Assembly (NCBI GenBank): GCA_026994095.1
Contig: JALWRU010000161.1
Location: forward strand, 1 to 7,012
DNA from: Nitrospira sp.
GTDB lineage: Bacteria > Nitrospirota > JACRHL01
Direction of reading: 5' to 3'
Length of the DNA stretch: 7,012 bases
In this document: in pieces, positions 1 through 6,129 of the stretch
Position numbering within the stretch: the stretch's first letter is position 1
Layout: every line of letters starts with the position of its first letter
Translations under genes and position numbers: made by a program
Notes under the pieces: generated by a model
Told to the model about the DNA's origin: nothing
Database searches by the model: none
Seen by the model: the letters and a program-made list of their open reading frames with translations, nothing else

Positions 1-1194
1 CGTCATCGGGTCGGGCAGAATCGACGGCGCGATGCTACCGCCCTGATGCTGCAACTGCTCAAACTTTTTCAGCATGGCCTGCTCGTTGCCGAGCACCACC
101 ACCTGTTTGACCATATTCTCCAGCTCGCGGATATTACCGGGCCACTGGTAGTGCATGAAACAGTCCATGGTGGCCCGGGTCAACTTGGGCATCTGCCGCT
201 TGTACTGGCGGCTGAACTTGTCCATAAAAAATTCAAGCAGGAACGGGATCTCTTCTAACCGGTCGCGCAAGGGCGGCAGGGTAATGCTGACCACGTTCAG
301 GCGGTAGAACAGATCTTCGCGGAAGGTGCCCATGCGCACGCAGTCTTCCAACTCCCGGTTGGTGGCCGCGATGATGCGCACATCCACCTTGATGTCTTGC
401 TCACCACCGAGCCGCACAAACTCACCGTCCTGCAACACCTGTAACAGTTTGGACTGCAAGGTGATGGGGACTTCGCCGATCTCGTCTAAAAAGATGGTGC
501 CCTGATGGGCAAATTCAAACTTGCCCGGTTTGCGCTTGTGGGCACCGGTGAAGGCACCGCGCTCGTAGCCGAACAGCTCGCTCTCCAGCAGCCCTTCCGG
601 CAGGGCGGCGCACAGCACTTTGACAAACGGTTTGTCGTGGCGCAGCGACTGCTGAAACAGGGTGCGGGCGATCAACTCTTTACCGGTGCCGGACTCGCCG
701 CGCACCAGCACGGTGATGTTGGTTCCGGCCACCTGATGGACCATCTCCATCACGTCTTGCATGCTGCGGCTGTTGCATAACATGCTGCCGTAGTCACCCA
801 GATTGGCAACGGTGCCCATGGTGGAGGGCGATACCACATGATTGGTGGGCTGGGTGACCTGCCCGATGACCTGCCGCAGGCTGTCCATTACAATGGGCAG
901 CGTTAACGTGGCAGTGGGCCGACCGTCCAGCGCCGGGGCATCAACCGCAGCGTCTTCGGCTAAAAAAATCACCGGCAGCTGGCTGTCGGATTGGCCCATC
1001 TGATCAATAATGGCGTAGTCTGTGGCCGCCTGGCTCTGCAGGTCGAGCAGCAGAATGTCCGGGTGCTGTTGTTCAATCTGCGACAGGGCGTCCGACGGGT
1101 CGGCCGCGGTCAGCATCTCAACACCCATCTCCATCACTGCAGGGCGCAGTTGGCGAAGGCTTAAGGCATCAATGTCCAGCGTAAGGATTTTCAC
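1..1194 (-). CDS. Sigma-54-dependent NtrC-family transcriptional activator, C-terminus beyond the window
   Basis: This is a bacterial enhancer-binding protein that uses ATP to remodel sigma-54 RNA polymerase at target promoters. The 398 residues visible from a GTG at 1194 comprise a receiver-like domain (about 1-115), a linker, and an AAA+ domain (about 140-375). The AAA+ part has Walker A GESGTGKE (166-173), the sigma-54 contact loop GAFTGA (213-218), Walker B FLDE (235-238) and the arginine-finger segment FREDLFYRL (291-299). The Fis-type DNA-binding domain expected at the C-terminus lies outside the window. The receiver is degenerate: Asp51 is kept, but one residue of the acidic pair is Ile8, the usual Thr/Ser is Ala79, and the usual Lys before Pro is Leu99. 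The usual Asn of the VNCAAL motif is Leu194. I prefer GTG 1194 because it gives a VKILTLD start and puts the Asp at 51, as in normal receivers. An in-frame ATG at 1227 would add 11 residues; neither start has an ideally spaced Shine-Dalgarno. The family assignment is firm; target genes are unknown. Confidence 0.93.
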   Translation of the reverse strand, partial: MKILTLDIDALSLRQLRPAVMEMGVEMLTAADPSDALSQIEQQHPDILLLDLQSQAATDYAIIDQMGQSDSQLPVIFLAEDAAVDAPALDGRPTATLTLPIVMDSLRQVIGQVTQPTNHVVSPSTMGTVANLGDYGSMLCNSRSMQDVMEMVHQVAGTNITVLVRGESGTGKELIARTLFQQSLRHDKPFVKVLCAALPEGLLESELFGYERGAFTGAHKRKPGKFEFAHQGTIFLDEIGEVPITLQSKLLQVLQDGEFVRLGGEQDIKVDVRIIAATNRELEDCVRMGTFREDLFYRLNVVSITLPPLRDRLEEIPFLLEFFMDKFSRQYKRQMPKLTRATMDCFMHYQWPGNIRELENMVKQVVVLGNEQAMLKKFEQLQHQGGSIAPSILPDPMT

Positions 1195-1222
1195 TTGGGA
1201 AATGACACCCTCCGTCTTGCGT

Positions 1223-1238
1223 GGCATATATGTATGCC
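1223..1238. promoter_or_regulatory. Inverted repeat upstream of the sigma-54 activator, possible operator
   Basis: The sequence is GGCATA-TATG-TATGCC, two perfect 6-base arms around a 4-base centre. It ends 28 bases upstream of the preferred GTG start of the minus-strand activator and overlaps the alternative ATG at 1227. It could be a binding site for autoregulation. If the ATG is the true start, it could be a small hairpin masking that codon. No regulator can be named from the sequence. Confidence 0.3.
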
Positions 1239-1249
1239 AACCTCTGTGG

Positions 1250-1260
1250 CCGATGATCGG
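1250..1260. promoter_or_regulatory. CCGAT-G-ATCGG palindrome in the divergent intergenic region
   Basis: This is a perfect 5+1+5 palindrome between the divergently transcribed activator and ligA. Its core CGATGATC recurs at 1405-1412, close to ligA. It may be an operator, but palindromes this short also occur by chance. I see no recognised consensus for a named regulator. Confidence 0.22.
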
Positions 1261-1332
1261 GCAACCTGATGTCACCTGACCGCAGCATCCCCAAGAAATC
1301 TATCGGCTCCCGAGAGGGGAACCATTACACCC

Positions 1333-1338
1333 ATTGTA
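1333..1338 (-). promoter_or_regulatory. Possible -10 hexamer (TACAAT) for the sigma-54 activator
   Basis: Read on the minus strand, this hexamer matches the sigma-70 -10 consensus at five of six positions. It lies about 140 bases upstream of the activator start in an AT-richer patch of the intergenic region. No convincing -35 hexamer lies at the usual spacing, so the call is weak. I found no good sigma-70 promoter for ligA on the plus strand. Confidence 0.2.
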
Positions 1339-1422
1339 GTACTTATTTTTCCTACGGCCGTCCACATGGGCGACAGCGCCACCCGGCCAACGGTAACCGA
1401 ACGGCGATGATCACTTACCTGA

Positions 1423-1436
1423 CCTCCTGGGGGAGG
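1423..1436 (+). promoter_or_regulatory. Strong ligA Shine-Dalgarno enclosed in a GC hairpin
   Basis: The Shine-Dalgarno GGAGG (1432-1436) lies five bases before the ATG at 1442 and fixes the ligA start. Immediately upstream, CCTCC (1423-1427) is its exact complement across a TGGG loop. The ligA leader can therefore fold a 5-bp all-GC/AT-perfect hairpin that buries the ribosome binding site. Both elements are directly visible; the regulatory effect is inference. Confidence 0.55.
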
Positions 1437-1441
1437 CCGTA

Positions 1442-3778
1442 ATGAGCGACGAAAAAACGACAACAATGAATGAGGGCGGGGGGGCACCCGACTCACCCGA
1501 TCTGGACAAGATCCGAAAACGGCAGCGTGACCTGACCAGATACAGCCACCAATACTACCACGAAGCGAGCGCCACTTTAACGGATCAGGAGTTTGATCGG
1601 CAACTGGCTGAATTGGCCGAATGGGAAGCCCGCTACCCAGAGATGGCATTTTTAGACTCTCCTACAAAGCGGGTGGGGGGGGAGCCGTTGGACGGGTTTG
1701 TTGCCGTTACCCACCGGGTGCCGATGATGAGCCTGGGCAATACCTACTCTTATGATGAACTACGGGCCTTTGACGAGCGCGTCAGGCGGTGGGCCGAGGA
1801 GGCCGGGGTGGCCCCTGAGCAGGTCACTTATGTCGTCGAGCCAAAGATCGACGGGGTGGCGGTGGCGCTCACCTATGAAGACGGCCTCTTGATGCAGGTG
1901 GCCAGCCGGGGCAACGGCAAGGTGGGCGACGATGTGACCCACAACGCCCGTACCATCGCCGGGTTGCCGCTGGGATATGAAGCACCGGAGGGGCTGGCAC
2001 TGGACCGGCTGGAGCTGCGCGGCGAGGTCTATTTCAGCCATGCGGCCTTTGCGGCCCTCAACCGGCAGCGGGAGGCGGACAACGAGGAGCCGTTTGCCAA
2101 CCCCCGAAACGCCGCTGCGGGCAGCATGCGCCAACTGGATGCCCGTATCACCGCCGGACGACGGCTGGATATCTTCATTCATGGGGCCGAGTCAGAGGCG
2201 TTGCGCAGCGCTTGTGGAGGTCACGCAGCCACGCTGAAGCGGCTGGGGGAAATGGGGTTTCCGGTGACCGATACGGTCTGCTGTGACGACATTGAAGCGG
2301 TCATCCAGCAGTGTGAAACGTGGGCCGAGGCCCGTGTTGGGTTGCCCTACGAGATCGACGGAGTGGTGGTGAAGGTCGACGACTTTGCCATCCAGCAGGC
2401 GTTGGGGGCGACCGCCAAGGCCCCGCGCTGGGCCATCTCCTATAAATTTCCTGCCGAAGAGGCCAGGACGACTGTCGAGGCCATTCGTATTCAGGTGGGG
2501 CGCACCGGAGTATTGACCCCGGTGGCCGACCTCGCCCCGGTGCGGTTGGCGGGCACGGTGGTGGCCCGCGCCAGCCTGCACAATCAGGACGTGATTGCCG
2601 AGCTGGATGTGCGCGAGGGCGATACCGTGGTGATCGAGAAGGGTGGCGAGATCATCCCCAAGGTAGTACGGGTGCTGGTGGATGACAGCCACCAACGCCG
2701 CCCGGCCTACCAGATGCCTACCGAGTGCCCGGTCTGTGCACATGCAGTGGTACGAGAGCCGGAGGAGGCGGCGGTTCGCTGTATCAACCGGGCCTGTCCG
2801 GCCCAGTTGGAGAAGGCCCTGTCTCACTTCGCCTCCCGCACCGCCATGGACATTGACGGGTTGGGGAGCGCGCTGGTGGAGCAGCTCACCGCCCATCCGG
2901 TGGTGATCGACCCCTCTACCGATGCCGACGGCCTGCGCCCGGTGGCAGACGTGGCCGATCTGTATCATCTGGATGAGGCGGCTGTGGCGTCGCTGGAGCG
3001 CATGGCCGAAACCTCTGCCCGCAATCTGATGGAGGCGCTTACCGCCAGCAAGGCCCGCCCGTTTGCGCGGGTGCTGTTTGCTGTGGGCATCCGCCACGTG
3101 GGGGCGCGCACCGCCGAGCGCATGGTGGATGCCTTTCCCTCGTTGGCGCTGTTGCAAGGGGAGGCCGATACGGTGCGCCGCTGGTTTGCCCTCGATGACC
3201 TGCTGGAGCCGCTGCGAAAAGCGGTGCGGGCCAAAGAGGGGAGCGAGGTGATCGCCCGGCACCTGTCCCGGCTGGCGGCGCAGTCCGAAGCATTGCCCCC
3301 AGCAGAGTGGTCGGCAGTGCAGCAGGCGCAGGAATTGACCACCAGCAAAGGGCCACTGAAGGCGCTGCTCGACTGGCACAAGCAGCGGCTACCCAAGCTG
3401 GTAGAGGTCGACGATGTGGGGCCGATCGTGGCCCGCTCACTGGCCGATTTTTTCCACGACCCCCACAACCGTCAATTAATGCAGCGTCTGCAGGCCGCAG
3501 GGCTTACCATGCAACAGGCGCAGGTGGCGGCAGATGTACCGCAGCCGCTGGCCGGATTACGCTTTGTATTTACCGGGGCACTGTCTACCCCGCGCCCGGA
3601 GCTGGAGGCGATGGTACGCGCCTTGGGCGGTGTCGCCAGTGGTAGTGTGTCGAAGAATACCGACTATCTGGTGGCCGGTGACAAGGCCGGTAGCAAGCGC
3701 ACCAAGGCCGAGCAGTTGGGGGTGACGATCCTCGATGAAGCCGGGTTTAACCAATTGATTGAGAAAGACGATCCGTGA
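1442..3778 (+). CDS. ligA: NAD-dependent DNA ligase LigA
   Basis: LigA seals 3'-OH/5'-phosphate nicks in duplex DNA during replication and repair, using NAD+ to adenylate its active-site lysine. The domains are in the standard order. They are the Ia region (about 20-90), the nucleotidyltransferase domain with Lys135 in EPKIDG, RGEV (193-196), ANPRNAAAGS (219-228), EIDGVVVKV (304-312) and ISYKFP (332-337), and the OB fold (about 345-410). A Cys4 zinc finger (Cys429, 432, 447, 452), helix-hairpin-helix region (about 465-680) and C-terminal BRCT domain (about 700-778) follow. At 778 residues it is about 100 longer than E. coli LigA. The excess is an N-terminal tail of about 20 residues, about 12 residues near 485-500, and about 70 residues near 575-650 inside the HhH region. 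The usual TRGDG motif reads SRGNG (155-159). The start is fixed by the adjacent Shine-Dalgarno. Its stop overlaps the rimO start; the zipA neighbour common in gammaproteobacteria is absent upstream. Confidence 0.97.
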   Translation: MSDEKTTTMNEGGGAPDSPDLDKIRKRQRDLTRYSHQYYHEASATLTDQEFDRQLAELAEWEARYPEMAFLDSPTKRVGGEPLDGFVAVTHRVPMMSLGNTYSYDELRAFDERVRRWAEEAGVAPEQVTYVVEPKIDGVAVALTYEDGLLMQVASRGNGKVGDDVTHNARTIAGLPLGYEAPEGLALDRLELRGEVYFSHAAFAALNRQREADNEEPFANPRNAAAGSMRQLDARITAGRRLDIFIHGAESEALRSACGGHAATLKRLGEMGFPVTDTVCCDDIEAVIQQCETWAEARVGLPYEIDGVVVKVDDFAIQQALGATAKAPRWAISYKFPAEEARTTVEAIRIQVGRTGVLTPVADLAPVRLAGTVVARASLHNQDVIAELDVREGDTVVIEKGGEIIPKVVRVLVDDSHQRRPAYQMPTECPVCAHAVVREPEEAAVRCINRACPAQLEKALSHFASRTAMDIDGLGSALVEQLTAHPVVIDPSTDADGLRPVADVADLYHLDEAAVASLERMAETSARNLMEALTASKARPFARVLFAVGIRHVGARTAERMVDAFPSLALLQGEADTVRRWFALDDLLEPLRKAVRAKEGSEVIARHLSRLAAQSEALPPAEWSAVQQAQELTTSKGPLKALLDWHKQRLPKLVEVDDVGPIVARSLADFFHDPHNRQLMQRLQAAGLTMQQAQVAADVPQPLAGLRFVFTGALSTPRPELEAMVRALGGVASGSVSKNTDYLVAGDKAGSKRTKAEQLGVTILDEAGFNQLIEKDDP

Positions 3779-5139
3779 GTACACCCCGCCCCAAAGTCGG
3801 CATGGTCAATCTGGGCTGCCCCAAAAATCAGGTCGATGCCGAGGTGATGCTGGGCCGCTTGCGGGCGGACGGCTATGAACTGACCGCCGACGCCACCGAA
3901 GCCGAAGTGATCATCGTCAATACCTGTGGTTTTATCGACGAGGCCAAACAGGAGTCGGTGGACACCCTGCTGGAGATGGCGCAGCTTAAAACCGACGGCA
4001 ACTGTAAACAGCTCATCGCCACCGGCTGCCTCACCCAACGGTACGGCGACGATCTGGCTGAGGGCATCCCCGAGCTGGATTTGATCGCCGGGACCGGTGC
4101 GCCGGAGGCCATCACCGGGGTGCTGCCGACCCTCATCAATATCGCCCCGGCAGACGGTCAGCGGGTGCAGGTGGGTGCCCCCGGCGGGGCCATGGACGGA
4201 GCCGGTCGGGTGCGGGTGGGGGCCTTGCACAGTGCCTATGTAAAGATCGCTGAAGGGTGCAGCAAGCGCTGTTCGTTCTGCATCATCCCGCAACTGCGCG
4301 GCGATCTGCAAAGCCGCCCGCTGGAGCAGATTGTGGCCGAGGTGGAGGGGTTGGTGGCCGATGGGGCGGTGGAGATCAATCTGATTTCGCAAGACACCAC
4401 CAACTACGGGGTCGATCTGTACGGCAAAAAACGGCTGGCAGAGCTGGTGGATGCGGTGTCGCAGGTGGAGGGGGTGGCGTGGCTGCGGCTGCTCTATACC
4501 TACCCCACCGACTACACCGATGCGTTGCTGGATGCGCTGGCCGACTCGCCCAAGGTGGTGCCTTATATCGATTTGCCGCTGCAACATGCGGATACCGGGG
4601 TGCTGAAGCGCATGAACCGGCGCGGCAGTTATGAAGGGCTGGTATCGCTGATTGAGCGCATTCGCAGTCGCATGCCGGGAGTGGCCTTGCGGTCGTCGTT
4701 TATCGTCGGCTTTCCCGGTGAGACCGAGGCCGAGTTTGAGCGCCTGTACTCCTTTATTGAGCAGACCCGCTTTGACCGCATGGGGGTGTTTATCTACTCC
4801 CACGAGGACGGTACCAGCGCCTTTGAGGTAGAAGACGATGTGCCAGCAGAGGTCAAAACCGCCCGCCGGGATGCGCTGATGGCGCTACAGGCGCAGATCT
4901 CCACCGAAAAAATGCAGGCACTGGTAGGAGCGGTGGTACCGGTGCTGGTGGAGGGGTTATCCCAGGAGACCGACCTGTTGATTGAAGGCCGCATGGCCAC
5001 GCAGGCCCCGGACATCGACGGGGTGGTCTACATCGCCGATACCGACGATCAGGAGCTGCTACCGGGGCAGATCATCCAGGTGGAGATCACCGAGGCCCAT
5101 ACCTACGACGTGGTGGGGCGGTGGGTGAACCCGCCCTAA
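3775..5139 (+). CDS. rimO: Ribosomal protein S12 methylthiotransferase RimO
   Basis: RimO is a radical-SAM enzyme that methylthiolates a conserved aspartate of ribosomal protein S12. The 454-residue protein has all three expected domains. The N-terminal methylthiotransferase domain carries a cluster through Cys15, Cys51 and Cys85. The radical-SAM core carries CSKRCSFC (Cys162, 166, 169), followed by IPQLRG. The C-terminal TRAM domain spans about 385-452. The segment YSHEDGTSAF favours RimO over the tRNA enzyme MiaB. The GTG start at 3775 overlaps the ligA TGA in a GTGA junction, and I see only weak Shine-Dalgarno complementarity before it, so translational coupling to ligA is likely. An in-frame ATG at 3802 would cut into the conserved MVNLGCPKN start and is less likely. 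The 3' end overlaps the convergent reductase gene by four bases. Confidence 0.96.
   Translation: MSTPRPKVGMVNLGCPKNQVDAEVMLGRLRADGYELTADATEAEVIIVNTCGFIDEAKQESVDTLLEMAQLKTDGNCKQLIATGCLTQRYGDDLAEGIPELDLIAGTGAPEAITGVLPTLINIAPADGQRVQVGAPGGAMDGAGRVRVGALHSAYVKIAEGCSKRCSFCIIPQLRGDLQSRPLEQIVAEVEGLVADGAVEINLISQDTTNYGVDLYGKKRLAELVDAVSQVEGVAWLRLLYTYPTDYTDALLDALADSPKVVPYIDLPLQHADTGVLKRMNRRGSYEGLVSLIERIRSRMPGVALRSSFIVGFPGETEAEFERLYSFIEQTRFDRMGVFIYSHEDGTSAFEVEDDVPAEVKTARRDALMALQAQISTEKMQALVGAVVPVLVEGLSQETDLLIEGRMATQAPDIDGVVYIADTDDQELLPGQIIQVEITEAHTYDVVGRWVNPP
5114..5138. terminator. GC hairpin at the convergent gene ends, possible weak terminator
   Basis: GGGCGG (5116-5121) pairs with CCGCCC (5131-5136) across a nine-base loop. 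The stem can be extended by a G-T and a T-A pair to 5114/5138. It covers the end of rimO and the stop codon of the convergent reductase gene. No T-tract follows on either strand, so it is not a canonical intrinsic terminator. It may block or pause transcription where two genes meet with no spacer. Confidence 0.3.
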
Positions 5140-6125
5140 ACCTCGAACGACACGGTGTAGATGGCGCTGGCCTGTGCGCCCGCCAGAAAACAGTCCCGGC
5201 GCAGGTCCTTGACCTGTTGCGGTGGGCCACACAGATAGAGCCGCATGGCCGACAAATCTGGATGTTGGCGGGTGACCTGGCTGCCCAGGTTGATGGGTGG
5301 GGACAGCCGCAAGCCCACCGAGATGGGGGCCTCCTCAACCACCAGCGGAGCGTAGTGCAGGTTGGTGTGAGATAACGCGCGGATCTCTTCGTTCAGGTAG
5401 TGCCCACCTGCGGTGGCCGCTCCGTGAAACAGGTAGATCGGCCCCTTGTGCTGATGGTGCAGGGCACTCTTCAGGATACCGTAGATGGCGGCCATGCCGG
5501 TTTCCACCGCCACCATCAGTAGCGGCTGGTGCGGGTCACCGGGCAGAAAAAAGCAGTCCCCGGCAGGCCCGAAAGCATCCAGCACATCACCGGGGCGGAT
5601 CACATCGTGCAGCCACTGACTGACTCCACCGGACCCGGTTCGCTGAATATGCAGTTCCAGCAAATGGTCATCACCCGGATGACTGGCGATGGAGTAGCTG
5701 CGCACCATCTCTTCACCGTTATCGGCGCTGGCCGAGCGGATCAGGTTTATATATTGGCCGGGAAAATAGTCCGGCATGGGCTCAGGTTTGAGCCGCAGCC
5801 GCAGGATCTCCGGGGTCAGCTTTTGGTGGGAGATCACCTCCAGCCGGTAGCGGCAGTCCGACATCTGGATGGGGGCGATCTCCATATCGCCCCCTGGCAC
5901 ACACTGGCAGGGCAGGAAAAAACCCTGCGCGCGCAAGGTGTCGCGCAGGGTTTTTTGGCTGATCTCCGGCGGCAACACACCGCCCAGGTGACGCACCATG
6001 CACTTGCGACAGCTACCGCTGCGACACCGAGAGGGCAACAGCGCGCCTTGCCGCAGCAAACCCTCCAGCATCGTCTCCTGATCGGTCAGCGAGTAGTGTT
6101 GTCCTTCAAATGTAATCCGTGGCAT
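5136..6125 (-). CDS. [2Fe-2S] ferredoxin / FAD / NAD(P) oxidoreductase, probable electron donor to the adjacent globin
   Basis: This is a 329-residue fusion of a plant-type ferredoxin domain (about 1-88) with a ferredoxin-NADP reductase-type flavoprotein. That layout matches the reductase components of oxygenases such as methane monooxygenase component C. Cluster ligands are Cys34, Cys39, Cys42 and Cys73 (CRSGSCRKC, then LPCQC). The FAD domain has RSYSIAS (142-148) and GGVS (166-169). The nucleotide domain ends with LCGPP (298-302). The usual glycine-rich GGTG loop reads VETG (207-210) and the usual following AP is AA, so pyridine-nucleotide binding may be altered. The start lies four bases after the globin stop, indicating one operon. 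No oxygenase subunit is in the window, so reducing the globin is the natural guess, as in flavohaemoglobin; this is inference. Codons 57-70 contain a terminator-like inverted repeat. Confidence 0.85.
   Translation of the reverse strand: MPRITFEGQHYSLTDQETMLEGLLRQGALLPSRCRSGSCRKCMVRHLGGVLPPEISQKTLRDTLRAQGFFLPCQCVPGGDMEIAPIQMSDCRYRLEVISHQKLTPEILRLRLKPEPMPDYFPGQYINLIRSASADNGEEMVRSYSIASHPGDDHLLELHIQRTGSGGVSQWLHDVIRPGDVLDAFGPAGDCFFLPGDPHQPLLMVAVETGMAAIYGILKSALHHQHKGPIYLFHGAATAGGHYLNEEIRALSHTNLHYAPLVVEEAPISVGLRLSPPINLGSQVTRQHPDLSAMRLYLCGPPQQVKDLRRDCFLAGAQASAIYTVSFEV
5917..5956. terminator. Perfect bidirectional intrinsic-terminator structure inside the reductase gene
   Basis: The arms at 5917-5931 and 5942-5956 are perfectly complementary over 15 bases, with a ten-base loop. 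Each is a nine-base GC-rich stem half (CCCTGCGCG / CGCGCAGGG) with six A or six T on the outside. On either strand this gives a stable hairpin followed at once by TTTTTT, the textbook intrinsic terminator. It lies in the coding sequence, about 170-209 bases into the reductase gene, over residues 57-70 just before cluster ligand Cys73. Translating ribosomes would normally stop it folding in the sense direction. Untranslated antisense transcripts arriving from rimO would meet no such protection. The structure is directly seen; the function is not proven. Confidence 0.6.
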
Positions 6126-6129
6126 GGGC

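Noticed and set aside
46..780. Two short plus-strand frames (46-258 and 505-780)
   Set aside because: Both are antisense to the AAA+ domain of the sigma-54 activator, whose motifs prove the coding strand.
1248..1262. A possible sigma-54 promoter (GG/GC elements) in the divergent intergenic region
   Set aside because: The GG and GC are eleven bases apart instead of ten and the flanking TGGCAC/TTGC bases are absent.
1306..1320. A TCCC/GGGA hairpin in the divergent intergenic region
   Set aside because: The stem is only four base pairs and no T-tract follows.
1272..1649. A minus-strand frame spanning the ligA start and leader
   Set aside because: It is Arg/Pro/Ser-rich, has no domain and overlaps the LigA N-terminus and its Shine-Dalgarno.
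2192..3379. A 395-codon open frame on the minus strand across ligA
   Set aside because: It is antisense to well-conserved LigA domains, shows no recognisable domain and has the His/Gln/Arg-rich composition typical of a GC-rich shadow frame.
3664..4803. A 379-codon open frame on the minus strand across the ligA end and rimO
   Set aside because: It lies opposite conserved RimO motifs and its translation is low-complexity and His/Gln-rich, with no family match I recognise.
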